The notes: generated from the letters alone by a model not told the origin. A stretch of 64,000 nt of DNA from Diprion similis (GCF_021155765.1 NC_060115.1:3348001-3412000); one strand, 5' to 3'; positions 36,401-51,030 are shown, counted from the first letter of the stretch. Made by a program: numbers and translations.

Positions 36401-39400
36401 TTCTGATTTCATAAGTGCGACGCAAGGAGGATGAGGTGGGGATTATTCTTAGAGGGCAGAGAATTATTCTTAGTTGAATGAATATTGTTTGAAATTTTGG
36501 AAATTTCGATTGCTATACAGACATTTATTGGAAAGTAGGCATGCATGCGAATGAAGAATTCTTACGAAGTGAAAGAATTCCGAGTATAGTAGATCGCCGC
36601 TGTGTATTATACAATTTCTTGCTATTATAAGGTTTCACGAAGCCACGTCCTTACACTGTACTTATAAATAAACAAACACTGCAGTATACGCATGTACGTA
36701 ATCATGCCACCTGAAATACACTGATTCGTAAAAAACTGCTCTATTAAGCATACGGAAGAGTAGGCATCACCTAATTCCCAATTTGCATACGATGCTTGTA
36801 CTTTTATTAGTTGCCAAGTTCAATAGATATCACCGTATGAGTTAACATGGTAGGCACAACCTCATACACTGTACTATGACGATCTCTTTAAATAAACTTT
36901 TCAACTAATTAACCACCTACCAGGTGATTGCTGAAAACATATTATCAACTATGCTAACAATGTTTCTGTAGATGAGCTTCAAAGGATCCTCTGTTTAGGT
37001 ATTTCCGAAATTTTTAGTTGGATCGTTTCAGGAGGTCACATTTCGTTGGAGTTGCCACCGGTTATTGTGTCGAGACTGCATACGTATGGATTACCGTGTA
37101 TTTACGTATACATAATTTCACGTAGGGATTGTATGACTATATACGCATACCTTTAAATATACGGGATTGTGAAATGGTATGTAATATGGAGTCAGAATAA
37201 TAGGTACATGGTCTGGCCGTTGTGAGAATGTGGATATTGAATTAAATAGTGGAAAGTCCGTTTCATTGGTTGTACTGAGTAAGGTTGTTGCCTGGTTCTA
37301 TATTATCGAGTGAAATGACCCTTGTCGAGTCATGACCTCGGCGTCGCGGTCAAGAACTCTTCGATAGCATGGTGGAAAACGGTTTTAAACAAGCTGTCAA
37401 CGCACTAATAATCATTAAATAATATTCACAGAATAGACCTTGCCTATCACGCGATGGTTCATTACTGAACCGTTCCAAATGTTTGACTTCCTTCAGCATC
37501 CCGATTTTCTTCGTGGAAAAGATTAAATATCGTCCACGTTATCTGTTTTGTGGTACGTTTTCACTGTTTACCGTCGTCTCGCAGGCTCAGCTGCAACGGA
37601 TTGGAATTCACCAGACCCACCACGATTATACATACATATACGTTACAGTCACGTCACGTCGCGGCCTCGTGAGCTTCGAACGTGCGGATATTCGTTCTTG
37701 TAGATACACGCAGGTACACAGGCATATATATGCATTTTGTGATACGTCGAACTCTGTTTATCGAGTAAATCCTACTTCATCCAAATTAGAATATCTTCTC
37801 TTTCAATAGCAACAGTGGTAAAGTAGGTCCAGCGATTGTTTAAATTTGAAGCTCAATGTATATCCGTGGCTAACAATTTATCAGAAACAATGGTCAATTC
37901 ATCATTGTTTCGCCATCGAAATTAATTCGCTTTGGCTTATTGTCGAAAAATCATTTTCTCAGGGTTTCAGTTTCAATGTAAGATTCAAATTGCATTCAAC
38001 GACCGATTTGATCTATCACAAAAAGTTTTATACCAGTATTCGCCGTCTGGTGATAAAAACATAGCAATATTGTTATCACAATAATATTTTAGTTGCTTGT
38101 GTGGTAAATATTTTACAACAGGACAGGTTTTGTGTCCTGAAAGAACATTGATTTTTACATTCCAGCACGGTAACAAGTGTTTACGATTCATACTTGTTGA
38201 TTTGTGTTTTTCCCAGTTACTCATTGATTAGTACACTACCAGAGATAAGTATACACGCGTAAGTGTTGTGCAGTGTTTTTGCAAGTATGTCGAAAAATAT
38301 TTGCAAGGGTAAGCAGTCATCGGGTACAAAGCAGTTAGCGTTGAATAAGTAACGATAAAGTTATCAAGTTCAGACAGATTTGCATGTTATGTTGGTACAA
38401 AGTACTTTCAATGTTACCCGGAGAACATTGTACAGGCTGATTTGCACAATTCATTTTTATTCTCAAGCGATATTCCCTAAGTATTCGTACCCATACAGGG
38501 TGACTATTCGCATCAGCGAATAAACAGTTACCAGTAAATGTATAAGATAAAAAAAATTATATCTAGATTATAACGTAGCTATTAATTCACTGCTGGTTGG
38601 TGTTTCTTAAAGCGTTCATTCACCAATGAAATTACCTTCAGGCGGTTTTTCAATTTTCACAGTGAAACTCTCTTGCAGCTTGGTCTATGACGATATTATT
38701 TTTCGTTGACGCACCAGATTCACCGCTACTCCGTATCCCATTAGGTATAAACATGGATGTGTGTATAGTTGCATGCGCAGAGTTGTGTTAGCGCGTCTAC
38801 ACGGAGAGAGATTAATTTAATGGTTAACCAGCTGTACCAGCCGAGAGGCTGGTAGATTCCTCGGAGCTGTGTGGGAGTAGATAATAGTGGGAGGCCACCG
38901 TCAGTCGCGAGACCTAAACCGAACTGCGGTGTAGCGATGTGTTTTAGTGCCGTAAAAATCACACCCCGGGTAAGACCGATTCACTCGGCATCGGTCTGTG
39001 CCTGGATACACCTTATCCATGTAAAGTACATTGACCAGGTCACAAGTCGTGTACGAGATTTGCACTCATCGGCTAACTCTGTACACCTAATACCAGTATA
39101 ATAAACGGTGATTCAGTCGAGGTATCAAAGTTTCCGCCTCTTTGTCTCGCAAGTATCACAACTCGCGTTGTCCCGTGCCGTCATCACGCTGTAGCACCAA
39201 ACTCTTTAGTCCCCACAAAGAGACCTTGGTAAGCCTTGTGCCTGATCTTGTTATTGTATTTGTAGAATTATTTCGCATCGTGGTTGTACGTGCAATCGAG
39301 TCAGTGTTGCAATTTCCATTGATGACAGACCTCTCATATATACGATTGTTTGAAGGAGAGTTGTAAGTGGGGCAATACTACCTTATTTCTAATATTTTTA

Positions 39401-41280
39401 ACTAATTTCAACCGTCCCGATTTCAAACTAGTTACAATGAATTGCGTCTCGTGCGATGTTTGTTCAGGCAAGAATTAATCACAGCCCATTGAATTCGCAT
39501 AAGCCGTGACAAGTTTCGCTTTACCGTTGAAATGCGTCGAAATGTGTCTGGTGGTCTGGGTATATACTCGCCGTTGGTTGGTTCAGGCAATGGAAGTATT
39601 GGTCTTGTCTATGCGATGAGACAGCGAAAATTGATGAAATTATAACTCGTATGTTGTATTTTAATTATTATGGTAGTGTTGGAGTTGGGTTGGTAGACAG
39701 CCAAAAACGATAGGTGTGCAGAAAAGTTCACGTTTGAAACGCTGTCGTAATTCTAACCATGAAAATGCCTTGGTTCCTAGGTAACCCGGGCAAACGCGAT
39801 TATAATACAACGTGCTACAAAGTGCAACTTCTACCTCTGTAGTTGTAATACAATTACTGTTCTACTACTATTTAGTTCGACAGTGCTTTTTGACCACTAA
39901 TTTGTTGTAGCGATTCTCGAAAAGCCAATGCAACTGTCCATGCCAAGGTACAATAATACCTGTCTATTTAGTGTTGAAAACCGGTTTTTTGTTAGATGTA
40001 TATGAAACAAGTATTGCACGTGATTGAAATCTTACGCGTATATGTAAGCACAGCACTCATCATCGTCAAGAGAATACGTGAATAATTCATGACTTTGAAC
40101 TAATTAATTTGGCCGTTGTGTAAATCACCATCATCGAATTGAAACAACGGCACGATACAGATTCTTTGACAGAGCGTTACTACTCGCAGTTGGTACTTGC
40201 TATAGCTGTGTATGTGTATACCTTGGCAATTAAACTGTTATGACGGTGGTATAGTCAGAGCGAACAAACTTGAAGCCGACTAACCGCCATATACATGATG
40301 TGTATATGCATAAGCCTAAATAATAAATAAGCACCACGGCCGGGTTTGGTTGGCCTTACGAATTCATCGCCGGCGTTATAAGGAGAGTGCCAAATGTTTT
40401 CGGTAGAGGTGCCAAGTGTTGTGTCACATGATAAAAACCGGAGTAAAAGGGAGGATCCATCCTATAGATGGGATAGAATTTTATTCGGCTGTGGAACAAG
40501 GCTGTATCAGCAATGCGAGCGCATTTGATTAATTATTTATCGCTAACTGAACAGTATTCAAATTACGTGCGAAGCAAAAAGTGTGGAGGATACTCGGCTA
40601 CCGACTTATTCGAGTCGACGAGGGGGGGAGTAAGAAGAAAATAGAACGTTGGACTAAACTGCATAACCATGATCACCTGTGGGACACCGTTGAACAAGGC
40701 TTCCACATTGCCTTCCTTCACAGACTTAGTAATTTGCTCCCGCTTGTTGGCTACCGTAACATAATCCCTTCTGTGGTTTCATCACTCAGCCACTTGACCA
40801 ATTTATCAATGCGACAATTGACCACTTTGGAACTCATCCTTTATGTGTTTTAATTACTTGATTGACCCGAATGCGTACTTAATGTTGGAGGATTTCGTAG
40901 ACGGTTGTATAAAAGAAGAGCTTCACTTCCACGGGTTCTATACTTAGCCCTCAATGCTTCACGATACGGCGTTGCGTCGACACCACATACGTTTAAGCTA
41001 TCGGTACAAGGGTTATATTATATACTGTGTAATATATTTAGTCCGCAGATTTGTTCGTGCCGAAGATATTATTTCTGTAACTATGCATTCCGTATAATTA
41101 AGGGTACTTGTGATATTCTTTGACTAGTGATGATGGGTTGAAAATGTTGGCTATATCAAGGCGTGATGATTTTCTGTTACCAGCTGGATGAAACTGAGAA
41201 ACCAAGCTCGTGACTGATCGTTCATGCAGGATGAATGAGGCGCAATAGATTCGGTTCTCAAAGTGGAGAATCAAGTCTCT

Positions 41281-44200
41281 ATGGATTCGAGTGACCCCGC
41301 GGCTAATGCCGTGGGTAGTTGTGTCGCAGCACCGGAATACGTTTACCGTCCTCTGACAACTAAGCACAGGCGCGCCGGGAGTACGGGGACGACGGGGGAC
41401 GAAGAGTACACAACCGACGAGGAAGAGCTCTACCCGGAGGAGGCAGAGTGCCCAACGGGGACGAATCATCCGATCCTCAAGTCGGACCTGGCTCGCGCGG
41501 CAACCGATCTCTTTGGCTACGAGGCGAAGGATAGTGGGAATGATGACGACGATGAACCTACGGGCCTCTTTGACGAAGACGAGAAACAGTTCCATTCGAC
41601 CGAGGCAGCCAAGAGGTATATAATCTACTTGCCTGCCCACGTGCAGGGCAGGTGATTTAAATCAATTATTCGTAGAGGCTTGGTCTCAAGTTATTCCTTT
41701 CTCAAGTATGACAAATTAGGAGATTTCCAAGTATTTTAATTTCATTTCATTTGAAGGAGTATCATGTATTACATTTTACGATTGATGCGGATAAATACTC
41801 TATTTGCATTCTGTGTTGCTCTAGCTCTGGTAAATCAACCACATCGAGCACCTACAATGAAGAGAATACGTGGGAAGTTGCTGCACCGATGAAGTCCGGG
41901 GAAGAGGCTCAGGTTTACCGATTCGACGATCCCTCACTGCGAAACACCGAGTCATCAGAGAGCGCGACAAGCGATTCCGGTCTCGAGTTTCGTATGTGCA
42001 AGAGACCCGCAGGTTTGGTACTTGGCCTCACGTTCGGAACACCCTCTACTCAGGTAAAGGAATTGGCGGTGGAACCGTCGAGTGATACCCCAGAAGCAGA
42101 TGGATTCTCACACGATTCCACCACTAGCAGAGTCCTGCATCCCGCGTCGTCGACGAGACTCGCATTTACGCAAGCAAGCTTGAATCCATTTTCCATTTCG
42201 CTCCACGAAGGCGAAACCAATGTCGACCCTCGGGGGGATCAAGAGGCTGCGCTGACGAGCCATTCGTTGCTCACCTCTACCGCTGCCGAAGTCGAGAAGT
42301 TTGTCAAATCGGAGGTGAGCGTGTATAATTATTATACCATAGGTGTAACACACGCCTAGCCCACATTGGTTCAGTAATTGTTAACACGATGCTTCTTCCA
42401 TTTTTTTTTTTTTTTTGCCTTGGCTAAGGTGGAATCACAGTCAAGAGAGGAGCTGGACAGCCTTCGACGTCGGTCTAATGTTGGATGCTCCACAGACTCG
42501 TCGACGACGGTACATTGGGGCAGGGCAGTGACGGAGGTCAAGGAGCACGCCATTGCGAAACTACAGGACGAGCTGAGGCGAGCGCATCAAGAGCTCAAAC
42601 TCAAGGCCGAGGAGGTCACCAGGCTCTCCAGGATCAGGCAAGACGTCGAAACCGAACTTGAAGATCTCACCGCCAGTCTATTTCAAGTACGCAAACCGAT
42701 TTCATACTACTTTCCTTTCTCGTGCTGCATTGGCCATGACAGCAGAGGTCAGTGCGCCCCGAACTATAACAAACGCATTATTTGTAAATGCTCAATCCCT
42801 TTCGTTAGTCGATTATTGCACTCTGTGACAAACATATTGATCCTGATCCTATTATCGAAGCAGTCGGTTATTGAGATCATTCCCACTTTTCAATTTCCAA
42901 CTATGATTGATCAATGGCAGCCAAAGCGTAGGAGAACGTGTACTACAATGGTCATGCATTCATAATATTTATTCTGTGTTATTGTAAAGTGGATCGACGT
43001 ATCCTGCATGCCTCGGCCAGCGTTCGTAGATATTAAGCCACGCTTTTACCTATCAGGCACATTGGAAACAAATATGAGGGCCCCCTTGATGTCGAGGGGT
43101 TCGAGAAATCATGCTTCTGTCGCGAAAAATGAGAAGGAGAATACCGTGTAGGTTGAACAAAGATGGACGACTATCCGTGCCAGCCGAGCCTGGTACCGCA
43201 TGGTAATACTCGGTAAATACGTGGCTTTCACCTCGCTCCCTCTTTGCCTTTCTACTCACTTCCCGATTCGTTCCAAATCCTCGGCATTCGTGAGGCCGCA
43301 CTGTTGTTACCAGTTACTGCCTGTCTATTCGGCTCAGACACAGCTCGCAGGCAAGCGTTTAAAATCAAGTTGAAACTATGAATATTACGAGTAATTGCGA
43401 ATTTTCAATTTTCAATAACAAATTGAAAAGATACCGTTGTCATTTCTATTGTTGGACACTGATCTCAGGTCTTAATTTACTTCTGATATTACGTCACTTT
43501 CCGCGTAGCACGAAGCAAGCATTTGCTTTCAGCCGAATAGACAAGCTTGTACCAGATGTTCACTCTGACGCTGCAACGGCAGTCGGAGAATCCAGGTCTT
43601 GGTATGCAATTGTATCAGGAATTTACTCAAGAACGTACCTACGTCGCAACTACGAGCCAACGCGCTACACTTATAGATACCTTATAATTGGTCATACCTA
43701 TTTAGGTACGTCAAGGTCTCGTGTAAGATGAAAAGAAAATAATCAGACCACGGCCATGTGGAGCTGACGATATTATGCTCTATGTACATGAGCTATCTCA
43801 AACCTACGTGTAATAACTGTTCTCCAAGAGCAGAATACGCGTTATATTACGTGCCTGTTGAATACGGAACTCGCTGCACCTAAACAGTTATGTGCATTTT
43901 TACATAGCCCAAGTCGTTTCGAACGCATAAATTCGTATGCATTATGGCGTCGTGAAAACGAGGGTTTGGTACAGCACTGATATTATCAAAGATCTTGAAA
44001 GGCTATTGGGGAGAATACGTATCCATACCTAACTGTTATCTGATGAACTATCCACTGCAGCTTCCGTCCTTCAGTAGGCTGTATGTGATATTATAAATCC
44101 ATTTCTTAATCTCAATTAACTTTTTGTTTTCACATTCGTTATGCTTTTATAAATGGGCAAAGGACTCTTGCTTTACTAATTGCCTAACTTTTCGCTAAGA

Positions 44201-46890
44201 AGTAATACAGATAATCATAGATGTAGGGTGTAAGGTGAACAGGACAGGCGGTCCACTGGGTGTCAAACGACAGCTTCCTCCGAGCAAATGTGTGTAGGTA
44301 TAATATTTGTCAGTGAAAACGGAAGCGCCTCTTTATTCTCGTCGACCGGAAATTGTGGCAACTTGCTTTCATAGCTACGATTACACGAGCAAAACCAAAC
44401 CGCTTTCAGAAAGCTTTCCTTCAGTCAGTGCTCGTGAGTTCGAAGTAACGGATTATTATTTGAATGTCCAGTGTATACTCTAGAAAGATATAATTATATT
44501 CGAATGCGAATAGTTCGTTTCCATTTCGAGGTACACCAAAACCATAACAATTGTGTTCAAATATTCGCACACGCGATTGAGGACAGTAATTCTTATGGAT
44601 TGCCAAGTATGCATCTATGTCTCAGTAAAGAATCAAGTTAACACGTTTTAACGATCCCAAAGAAATCAGGAATTTCTCGGTCTCGGTCAATCTGATTCTC
44701 TTTACAATACTGATAAACAGTCCTGTAACGCTTCTCCAATACCTATTTCGCAAACGCTGATCACATGAAGCGATGTCTGGAGAAACGACTGAGTGCCAGT
44801 TTACGAGAATTGCACGTCGAAATTGAAAATTTGGAACCATTTATCACGGAACAGGTGTGCATGCTCATAACTGAATGTTGTTATAATTAAGTGTGAGGCA
44901 GGTAAAACAAAATCCTATCTTTATCGGCTGATTGTAAGTATATTATATTATTACCTTTACCGTTGCTGCTTGGGAACTCGGATGAATATATATGAAAAAA
45001 AAAAAAAAATGCAAGAAGAAAAAACCGTACTACTACACTACATACATGTAAACTAGTTAGTTACGTCGAGGTTAGATGACGTACTCCATTCACGGTGTGG
45101 TTTTCTTGCGGTGGAAAAAAGTAGGGATACCTTGAAAACTCGTTTAAAAAAATGCATCCATGCAACTGTTACCTGCATGAAAGTACTAGTATTCCGCAGT
45201 TGAATCGACACGGCGCACATCATGGTTACTGTTATGCTAGATAAGCTACGTCAAGACGTCCAGCATATGTTTGAAATCAGTGCTTTGTCATCAAAATACC
45301 TACATCGTCCGAGGTGGTAAATTAAACGACGGTAGAGAAAAAGAAAGAGAAAATATCCCGCGTTTAATAAAGTGATTCGATAAAACGAATACTCTTTAAT
45401 GTTGCAACTGCTTTAGACGTGTTTTTTCTTTTCTCTACTATTAAGAAACTTCGACTAATGTATAATTTCCTGTTGTGTATCCGTTTTACTCACAATATCC
45501 CATGTATGTGCGAGGCCACTTTACAATAGCAATAACAATAATAATAATTATTATAATAAGATAAGGAACGAGGAGGCGAGTCACGCGGCAAGCATCGAAA
45601 ATACCTCTGGGTGTGTTATATGCAATATGCATTATATGTACATATACTCATAACAATCAACTTTTCTGTGGTTCTTTCAGGAGGCACACAACATGGTGAG
45701 GGAGGCGAACGTACGACAGGCTACGGCTGAAAGGCTGCTGGCGGAAAGTCGGATGAAGTCCGAAGTCCTTGCCGCCGAGGTAGCCGCTCTGAAGACCCTT
45801 GTATTGACATCGACCCCTGCCAGGCCAAACCCCCATCTTCATCCGCAAATTGACGGTCGGAGCCGCGAAGAGACACCCGGTGGAATTTTCGCAAAACGGC
45901 ACCGAAGATCACCGTCGCACTTTAATTTGAAGTACGGTCGTGAGAACTCGCCGCCGGAATCCCCGGTGAAAGAGCAACGACCCTCTCTACCTGTCGAGCC
46001 GACCGAGGGTCGTGACTCCCGTGACGGCCTGGAGGTAGATCCAGTTGTTCACAAGGAATTCCTCCAGTGGAAGGCCAATCCCTGCGTGGATAAAGCCGAT
46101 CCGTTCGTCAAGAGAATATTTCGCGAGGACATCGACCTATGCCTGGACTTTGCCAATAAGGATCTCAGTGGAAAAGTTAGGCAGGCTGTCCTTGACGGGA
46201 TTGTATTTATTGAGGCTGTCAGTGACAAAACCAAAGTTGCCTTCCCCAAGTAAGTTTACACTTGTTTTAATGCGATTGCTGGCTATCGAATTATCCCCAC
46301 AAATTTGTATCGGTTGTCAAATAATTTTATCCTCTTGACTATTACAGGAAGTGTGCACTCCTTGAAGCGCCGCGACAATGTCACTACCGTATGAGACTCG
46401 GCGATCAAGAGAACCATTGGTACTCGATATCACAGATATGTCGCAATAGGGTGAATATAATTTATTTACTAATAAATTGCCATATTTTTCATCTTTCAAG
46501 TGATGCTGATTTTTCAACACCTTTTTATGCTCCAGATTATCGCTGTATGCGACTTCCTGAATTACCTACGCTACATCGAACGCGGTCTTGTCAAAAGCTC
46601 AGGTAAGTTTGTAATTACTACAGCTGCGTACACCTATCGATGGTTGCTCGGTGTAAATGTGGCAAAATATTAAATTATAAATACACCACGTCCGTGTGAA
46701 TGCATTAATGCTGATTGCACAAATTTTTTGTGATCATCCGCTGAGAATAGGTATTGTAGGTAATTTCGTTTCATGTACATAAATGATAAGCTGTTCTTTC
46801 TCTTTCACAGTTCACGACATTTACTGGGAAATCACCAGACTTCGGAAAGAGATGGTCTTAGCCCGTTTAGGAATGGCACTTTCTTCCTGA
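41281..46890 (+). CDS. RAB3IL1: Sec2-domain Rab guanine-nucleotide exchange factor (RAB3IP/RAB3IL1, Rabin type)
   Basis: Coding exons: 41,281-41,615, 41,825-42,314, 42,429-42,686, 45,681-46,249, 46,348-46,450, 46,536-46,602 and 46,811-46,890, totalling 1,902 nt (633 aa). ATG 41,281 is the first in frame after a TGA at 41,236. The N-terminal 275 residues are acidic and Ser/Thr-rich, probably disordered. The Sec2 coiled coil spans about residues 308-407, with KLQDELRRAHQELKLKAEEV, ELEDLTASLFQ, EAHNMVREAN and AEVAALKTLVLTSTP. The LTASLF/EAHxMVREAN/ALKTLV signature is that of Rabin8/GRAB. The C-terminal part (HKEFLQWKANPCVD, FPKKCALLEAPRQCHYRMRL, VCDFLNYLRYIERGLV, DIYWEITRLRKEMVLARLG) matches the same family. 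Vertebrate relatives activate Rab8/Rab3 for exocytosis and ciliogenesis. A 2,994-bp intron splits the coiled coil. Confidence 0.93.
42687..45680 (+). other. Large intron of the Rab GEF gene
   Basis: It begins GTACGC after CAA and ends TTCTTTCAG before GAG. It contains AT-rich DNA and only chance frames, including a 117-codon plus frame at 43,378-43,731 that resembles nothing. A 13-bp inverted repeat (TGTCTATTCGGCT) is present at 43,322-43,334 and 43,531-43,543, and a poly-A run at about 44,996-45,009. Confidence 0.75.
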
Positions 46891-46978
46891 ATCGCACAAC
46901 GATTTTTTTAGTGTCCTCATTACATCGACGCGAACTGATTTCATTTCCATCAGGGTAGCTAGGCAATTAAATTGCCCG

Positions 46979-46984
46979 AATAAA
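46979..46984 (+). terminator. Candidate polyadenylation signal of the Rab GEF gene
   Basis: Canonical AATAAA about 90 nt after the stop codon. It is immediately preceded by a perfect dyad, GGCAATTAAATTGCC, at 46,962-46,976. A short 3' UTR would result. Confidence 0.5.
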
Positions 46985-49900
46985 GAAGGCTACGTGTATG
47001 GGTAAAACATGTTCGACTCCAGAATGTCTGAAATTTGACAAAGGTATAGGCACGTGCGATACTATATAGTTAGAACCAGTCATCTGTTGCATGTGCCCAT
47101 AGATAGACGATAAGTATATAAGATACATGTTGCTAATCATAAATAATCACCTTGATTTCAACTATTTTTATAACTATCCTACAATAATCTATCTGCCCTT
47201 TCGATGTCTCACGATTTACAACGAATGAGGAGGCCAAAAAATTTGTGATACATGGCGGGGAGATACTCCAAGGAATTGATTCGATTTTATATCAATACAC
47301 CTTTACGACATATGGTGTTATAGTACGAGTTTAAATAAGCCGCATCGAGGTTTATGTTTAGTTTAAGTTTCATCTCTCAACCAGAAACATACCAATATGG
47401 TACCCACAGATACGTTATTAATTAGAGACTTGATCGAATGCGTATGAGTATATACTTGTTCAAAACGACCTTGTAGGGTCTGAGGCAATTTACTTCTAAA
47501 TGTATCTGAGGTTACGCGAAGGATTCCTATGAAGAATGAGTATTGAAAGCACAACATTTTCGATAATGCAATTATTACATCCAACGTTTCTTATCACGTC
47601 AATTATTACAAACGCAGAGTTTCGTAGCTGCCAATCAAGGTTATTCTTGAATAACAATATACATAAGACAAGCAAACGACAACGAATGCCTTTACGGCAT
47701 ACCTATGGACAGTTATATTCGTATTCGCGTAACTAACAAATTTATCTATAATTAGTTTTTAAGTATTAATGGTTTGTACATAATCTGATACTGCAGTTGA
47801 ATAATTGTCACGATCTTGGGTGGGATCAGATCGGTTGGCAGATGGAAGAGGAGCATGAAACAAAATACGAAAATGTAATTAAAACTAGATCGGTAATGCT
47901 GTCACTCTCTTGTCATTGTACCTATAAATTGCAGAGCGATGATCTATGGATGCATCGTTCACACCTTTATACCAAGCCTCGCAGAGTTTGTTAAATTTAC
48001 TTGATCACTGACTTCTTTTGCATTTCTATCGCCATTTGGAATTTCTCTGACAATCATTCAACTTTGCAGAATAACAGTTGGATAAAAAGTTTACCCGATC
48101 GCCAAAGATATTTAATCAGTTCGATCATTGTCTATTACGTTGGGTTTCATATTCAACTATTGCGTTTCTATTTAAAAAATAATAATTCTCAAATAAATAC
48201 TAATAATAATCACATACAGACACGCGTATACTGATCATGGAATGTTATAATCGAAGGTAACATTGGCTTATAATTATCATTGTAGTTGTCGTTATCACTT
48301 TTATTATTATTACTAAATTAGAAATAACTAACCGTGGGTGCTTCGATAATGTTTAAAAATCATGATCATGAATGTCGGTTGAGTAATGTAAATGTGTCAT
48401 TATACATTAGGAGGACAACCCTCGATGTGACGTTGATGAGGGCAATGACAAATTTTCAGTTTGTCGAATAACTGTTTAATATTGTATATTATTGTTGATA
48501 GATTCGTACTGGGCGTAAAGTTTTAGCTGGTGTTGAAATTTGAAAATATTCTTCACCAGCGTTGTATATATATGTTGACTGACGTGAGGTAACGAATGAT
48601 ATATTGATATTTTTTCAAAAATGACATCAACCCACATGGAAAGGTGTTAGGAAGCAGCTTATGAACTGTATTCACATTGAATGCCGCTTCGCTATTCTGG
48701 GGGTTTACCTGTAAAAATCCAGTAAAATGCATTTTTACATTCATTGCATGATTTCATCTGATATAACAAACCCCTGGTGCGAATTTGTAGGTTCAGACGT
48801 GGAATCCTACGATCAATCCCTAAGTCTTTGATATTATTTCCTATTATATTTATTTCCCGTCTATATAGATAAAAGAAAAATAAACTGTCTAGTTAGTGCT
48901 CCGTACAGAGGAAATTTAGCTTGCACGTTATAATTACATACGTATTGTATGCATGCAGGTACTGTCTATACCAATACATATATATACATATACATACAGT
49001 AACATGAAATGAGTTTTGATTTTTTATTAGCGCAACTCACCATGGCATATATGTGTCTTATGTTGTATAATTTGTACATAAATGTTAGATTGGCGTTGCG
49101 TGACACTCGCTTTAATACAGTCGTCTTCCTCATTTATTGCTAGGCATTAGCAATGGCATTTATCAAGGAACCTAAAAATTTCATCTTCGTTAGAAACAAT
49201 TACCAGCTATTATACGCGTGCGTATTGTATATACATATTATGTAAGACAAATATTTATAAACGTTTACGTGTATCTTGTATGGCGTATGCGATAAATATT
49301 TTGTGGATGTGTGACATCAGGACGCACAGCAGTTTATATTAATCATTGGTGTACAATTGTACATACGTTTAATTATTACTAGTAATATTGGTGTAGGAAA
49401 CGTACACTCCCGCACAGAGGGTGAAGCTATCACAGCGACTGTTGTGTTTCAAATTCTTACATAACTTAATCAATGCCATTTCCATAGAGTTTATTGTAAA
49501 TGATTTTTGTTTTACATACTTTGGCCGCTTCCTATAGTACGTGAAATTATTTAATTTATTGCTAACTCAAAAGACGAGTTTTTATGGTAGAGTGCTATGC
49601 AGATCAAGAAATATTTATGGTGACAAATACATAAACGAAGGATGACTTGTTGCTTTCTTCATTCCGAATATGCAAGTTCCTGATGAAATAGTACATTATG
49701 TATCGAGGACGCAAAGAAGGCGATTACGAGTGTGATGTTTGCCGACAAAGTGTAGCGAGGGTGTTCATCATACAACTGAAATCGTTTTTTGCCCCAGTTC
49801 CTTTGATAATTTGCCTCAAACATTTCGTACGTACTCGAAAGTGGTCGGACATACAACTTTGTGCCTGCATTACTGGTATTTTCTCAAGAGAAGTTGGACA

Positions 49901-50829
49901 GAAAAAAATAGAATTATGTTATACACTGCGATGAAACATCATGCTGGGTTTATCCGGTGCCACGTGGCATCTATCAGGATTTAAATATCTATTTTTGTGC
50001 CACGTAAAAATAAACCGATCGTTGTATCCCCTGTGAAAAGTACCCTACGTCAAAAACGAATTGTAAAAAATGAATTTGTATCATATTATACTGAGATAAA
50101 ATAAAGTTGTTGTCATTATACATGGGAGATATTTCATTCCATTCATCCTTAACGTCGGTAGCACTGAGTCGAACATAAGCTAGCTCGACGCGTGATGAAA
50201 TTGATTACTTTCAACCCGCTAAATTGCTACGCAAAGCCCCACTTTTCATACACGTGGGATAAAAATCAACTTCCATCAGTTAATTACGATCGGCGTGTCT
50301 ACCATGTACTGCACACGTCGACTACCTTTAAGATTGCTTTCATCGACATCAATTATGTATATTATTGGGTATAGTATTTTTTAATGTCTTCGGACGTGTT
50401 GTAAACTTTATATTCGCATGTACATCAATTCGATTGGTGAATACTATCACACTGACGTCCTTTAATCCTATCTTACATCTAATTAGCTGTTTTATGTTCT
50501 CTTGTACTTAATTTACCTCCACAACCCATCATTACTTAACACAATCGAATATTTCAGATGAAAACACGTCGATCTCATCTGAGGTATGTTACTTATCTGT
50601 TAACTTTTTGTCCATGACTTGAATTCAGTCGGTACTCATATGATTTTTTTTTTATTTTTAATTTATACAATGCCGTATAAGGTCAATGTTCACTAACACT
50701 TGCATATCATACACGAGGCTGGACTTGCTTTAGTGGCGGTATCTTTCAAGGTTACAGAATGTACTGAGGTAAATCAGGATCAGACATTACTTGAATTTAT
50801 CTGTCGACTACATACATCTTTGAAGCAGT
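46985..50829. other. AT-rich intergenic DNA
   Basis: Roughly 3.8 kb with no recognised gene. Frames at 47,797-47,994 and 49,698-49,984 start with plausible ATGs but have no recognisable domain. The region ends where decayed satellite monomers begin. Confidence 0.55.
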
Positions 50830-51030
50830 TGATCGCAGCAATTATTGAAAATGATGAAAAGATGGGTTAAAAAAATCGAAGGGATGAGCTTTACTGTTAT
50901 TTTAAGCAAAAAATTTGTCGTCCTCTAATCGATTCGTATGACCCATTCTAGACTAGTTAGACCCCCAGGGACACAGAAAACACAGCAAAGAGAGCGTAGA
51001 ACCAGCAGTGGAGGAATTACAAAAAAAGTA
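50830..51030 (+). repeat. Decayed satellite monomer fragment
   Basis: From TTGATCGCAGCAATTATTG to GAGAGCGTAGAACCAGCAG, the sequence aligns base by base, with many substitutions, to the second half of one 304-bp monomer and the first half of the next. The best-kept core is ATCGATTCGTATGAC. This is an old copy outside the homogeneous array. Confidence 0.75.

Larger units (their letters stand above)
32591..41280. other. Long region without recognised coding sequence; likely 5' region of the Rab GEF gene
   Basis: About 8.7 kb of AT-rich DNA with only chance frames. Features are a 29-base G homopolymer at 33,417-33,445 followed by a GC-richer segment to about 33,560 (possible promoter or noncoding first exon), (AT)n at about 34,129-34,141, and a hairpin at 38,835-38,854 (TACCAGCC / GGCTGGTA). 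The plus-strand Rab GEF gene starts at its right edge, so unseen 5' noncoding exons of that gene may lie here. Confidence 0.4.

Noticed and set aside
38835..38854. Hairpin TACCAGCC-GAGA-GGCTGGTA considered as a pre-miRNA or tRNA stem.
   Set aside because: An 8-bp stem with a 4-base loop is too short for a pre-miRNA, and no tRNA A or B box is present.
43322..43543. 13-bp inverted repeat in the Rab GEF intron considered as MITE ends.
   Set aside because: The arms do not extend, there is no target-site duplication and the interior is unremarkable. A chance pair is possible at this length.
43378..43731. 117-codon plus frame inside the Rab GEF intron.
   Set aside because: It resembles no family, shows no exon signals and lies within a well-defined GT-AG intron.
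49698..49984. Two overlapping frames, one with YECDVC, considered as a transposase remnant or zinc-finger exon.
   Set aside because: Only a single CxxC pair is present with no partner ligands, no DDE pattern and no terminal repeats.
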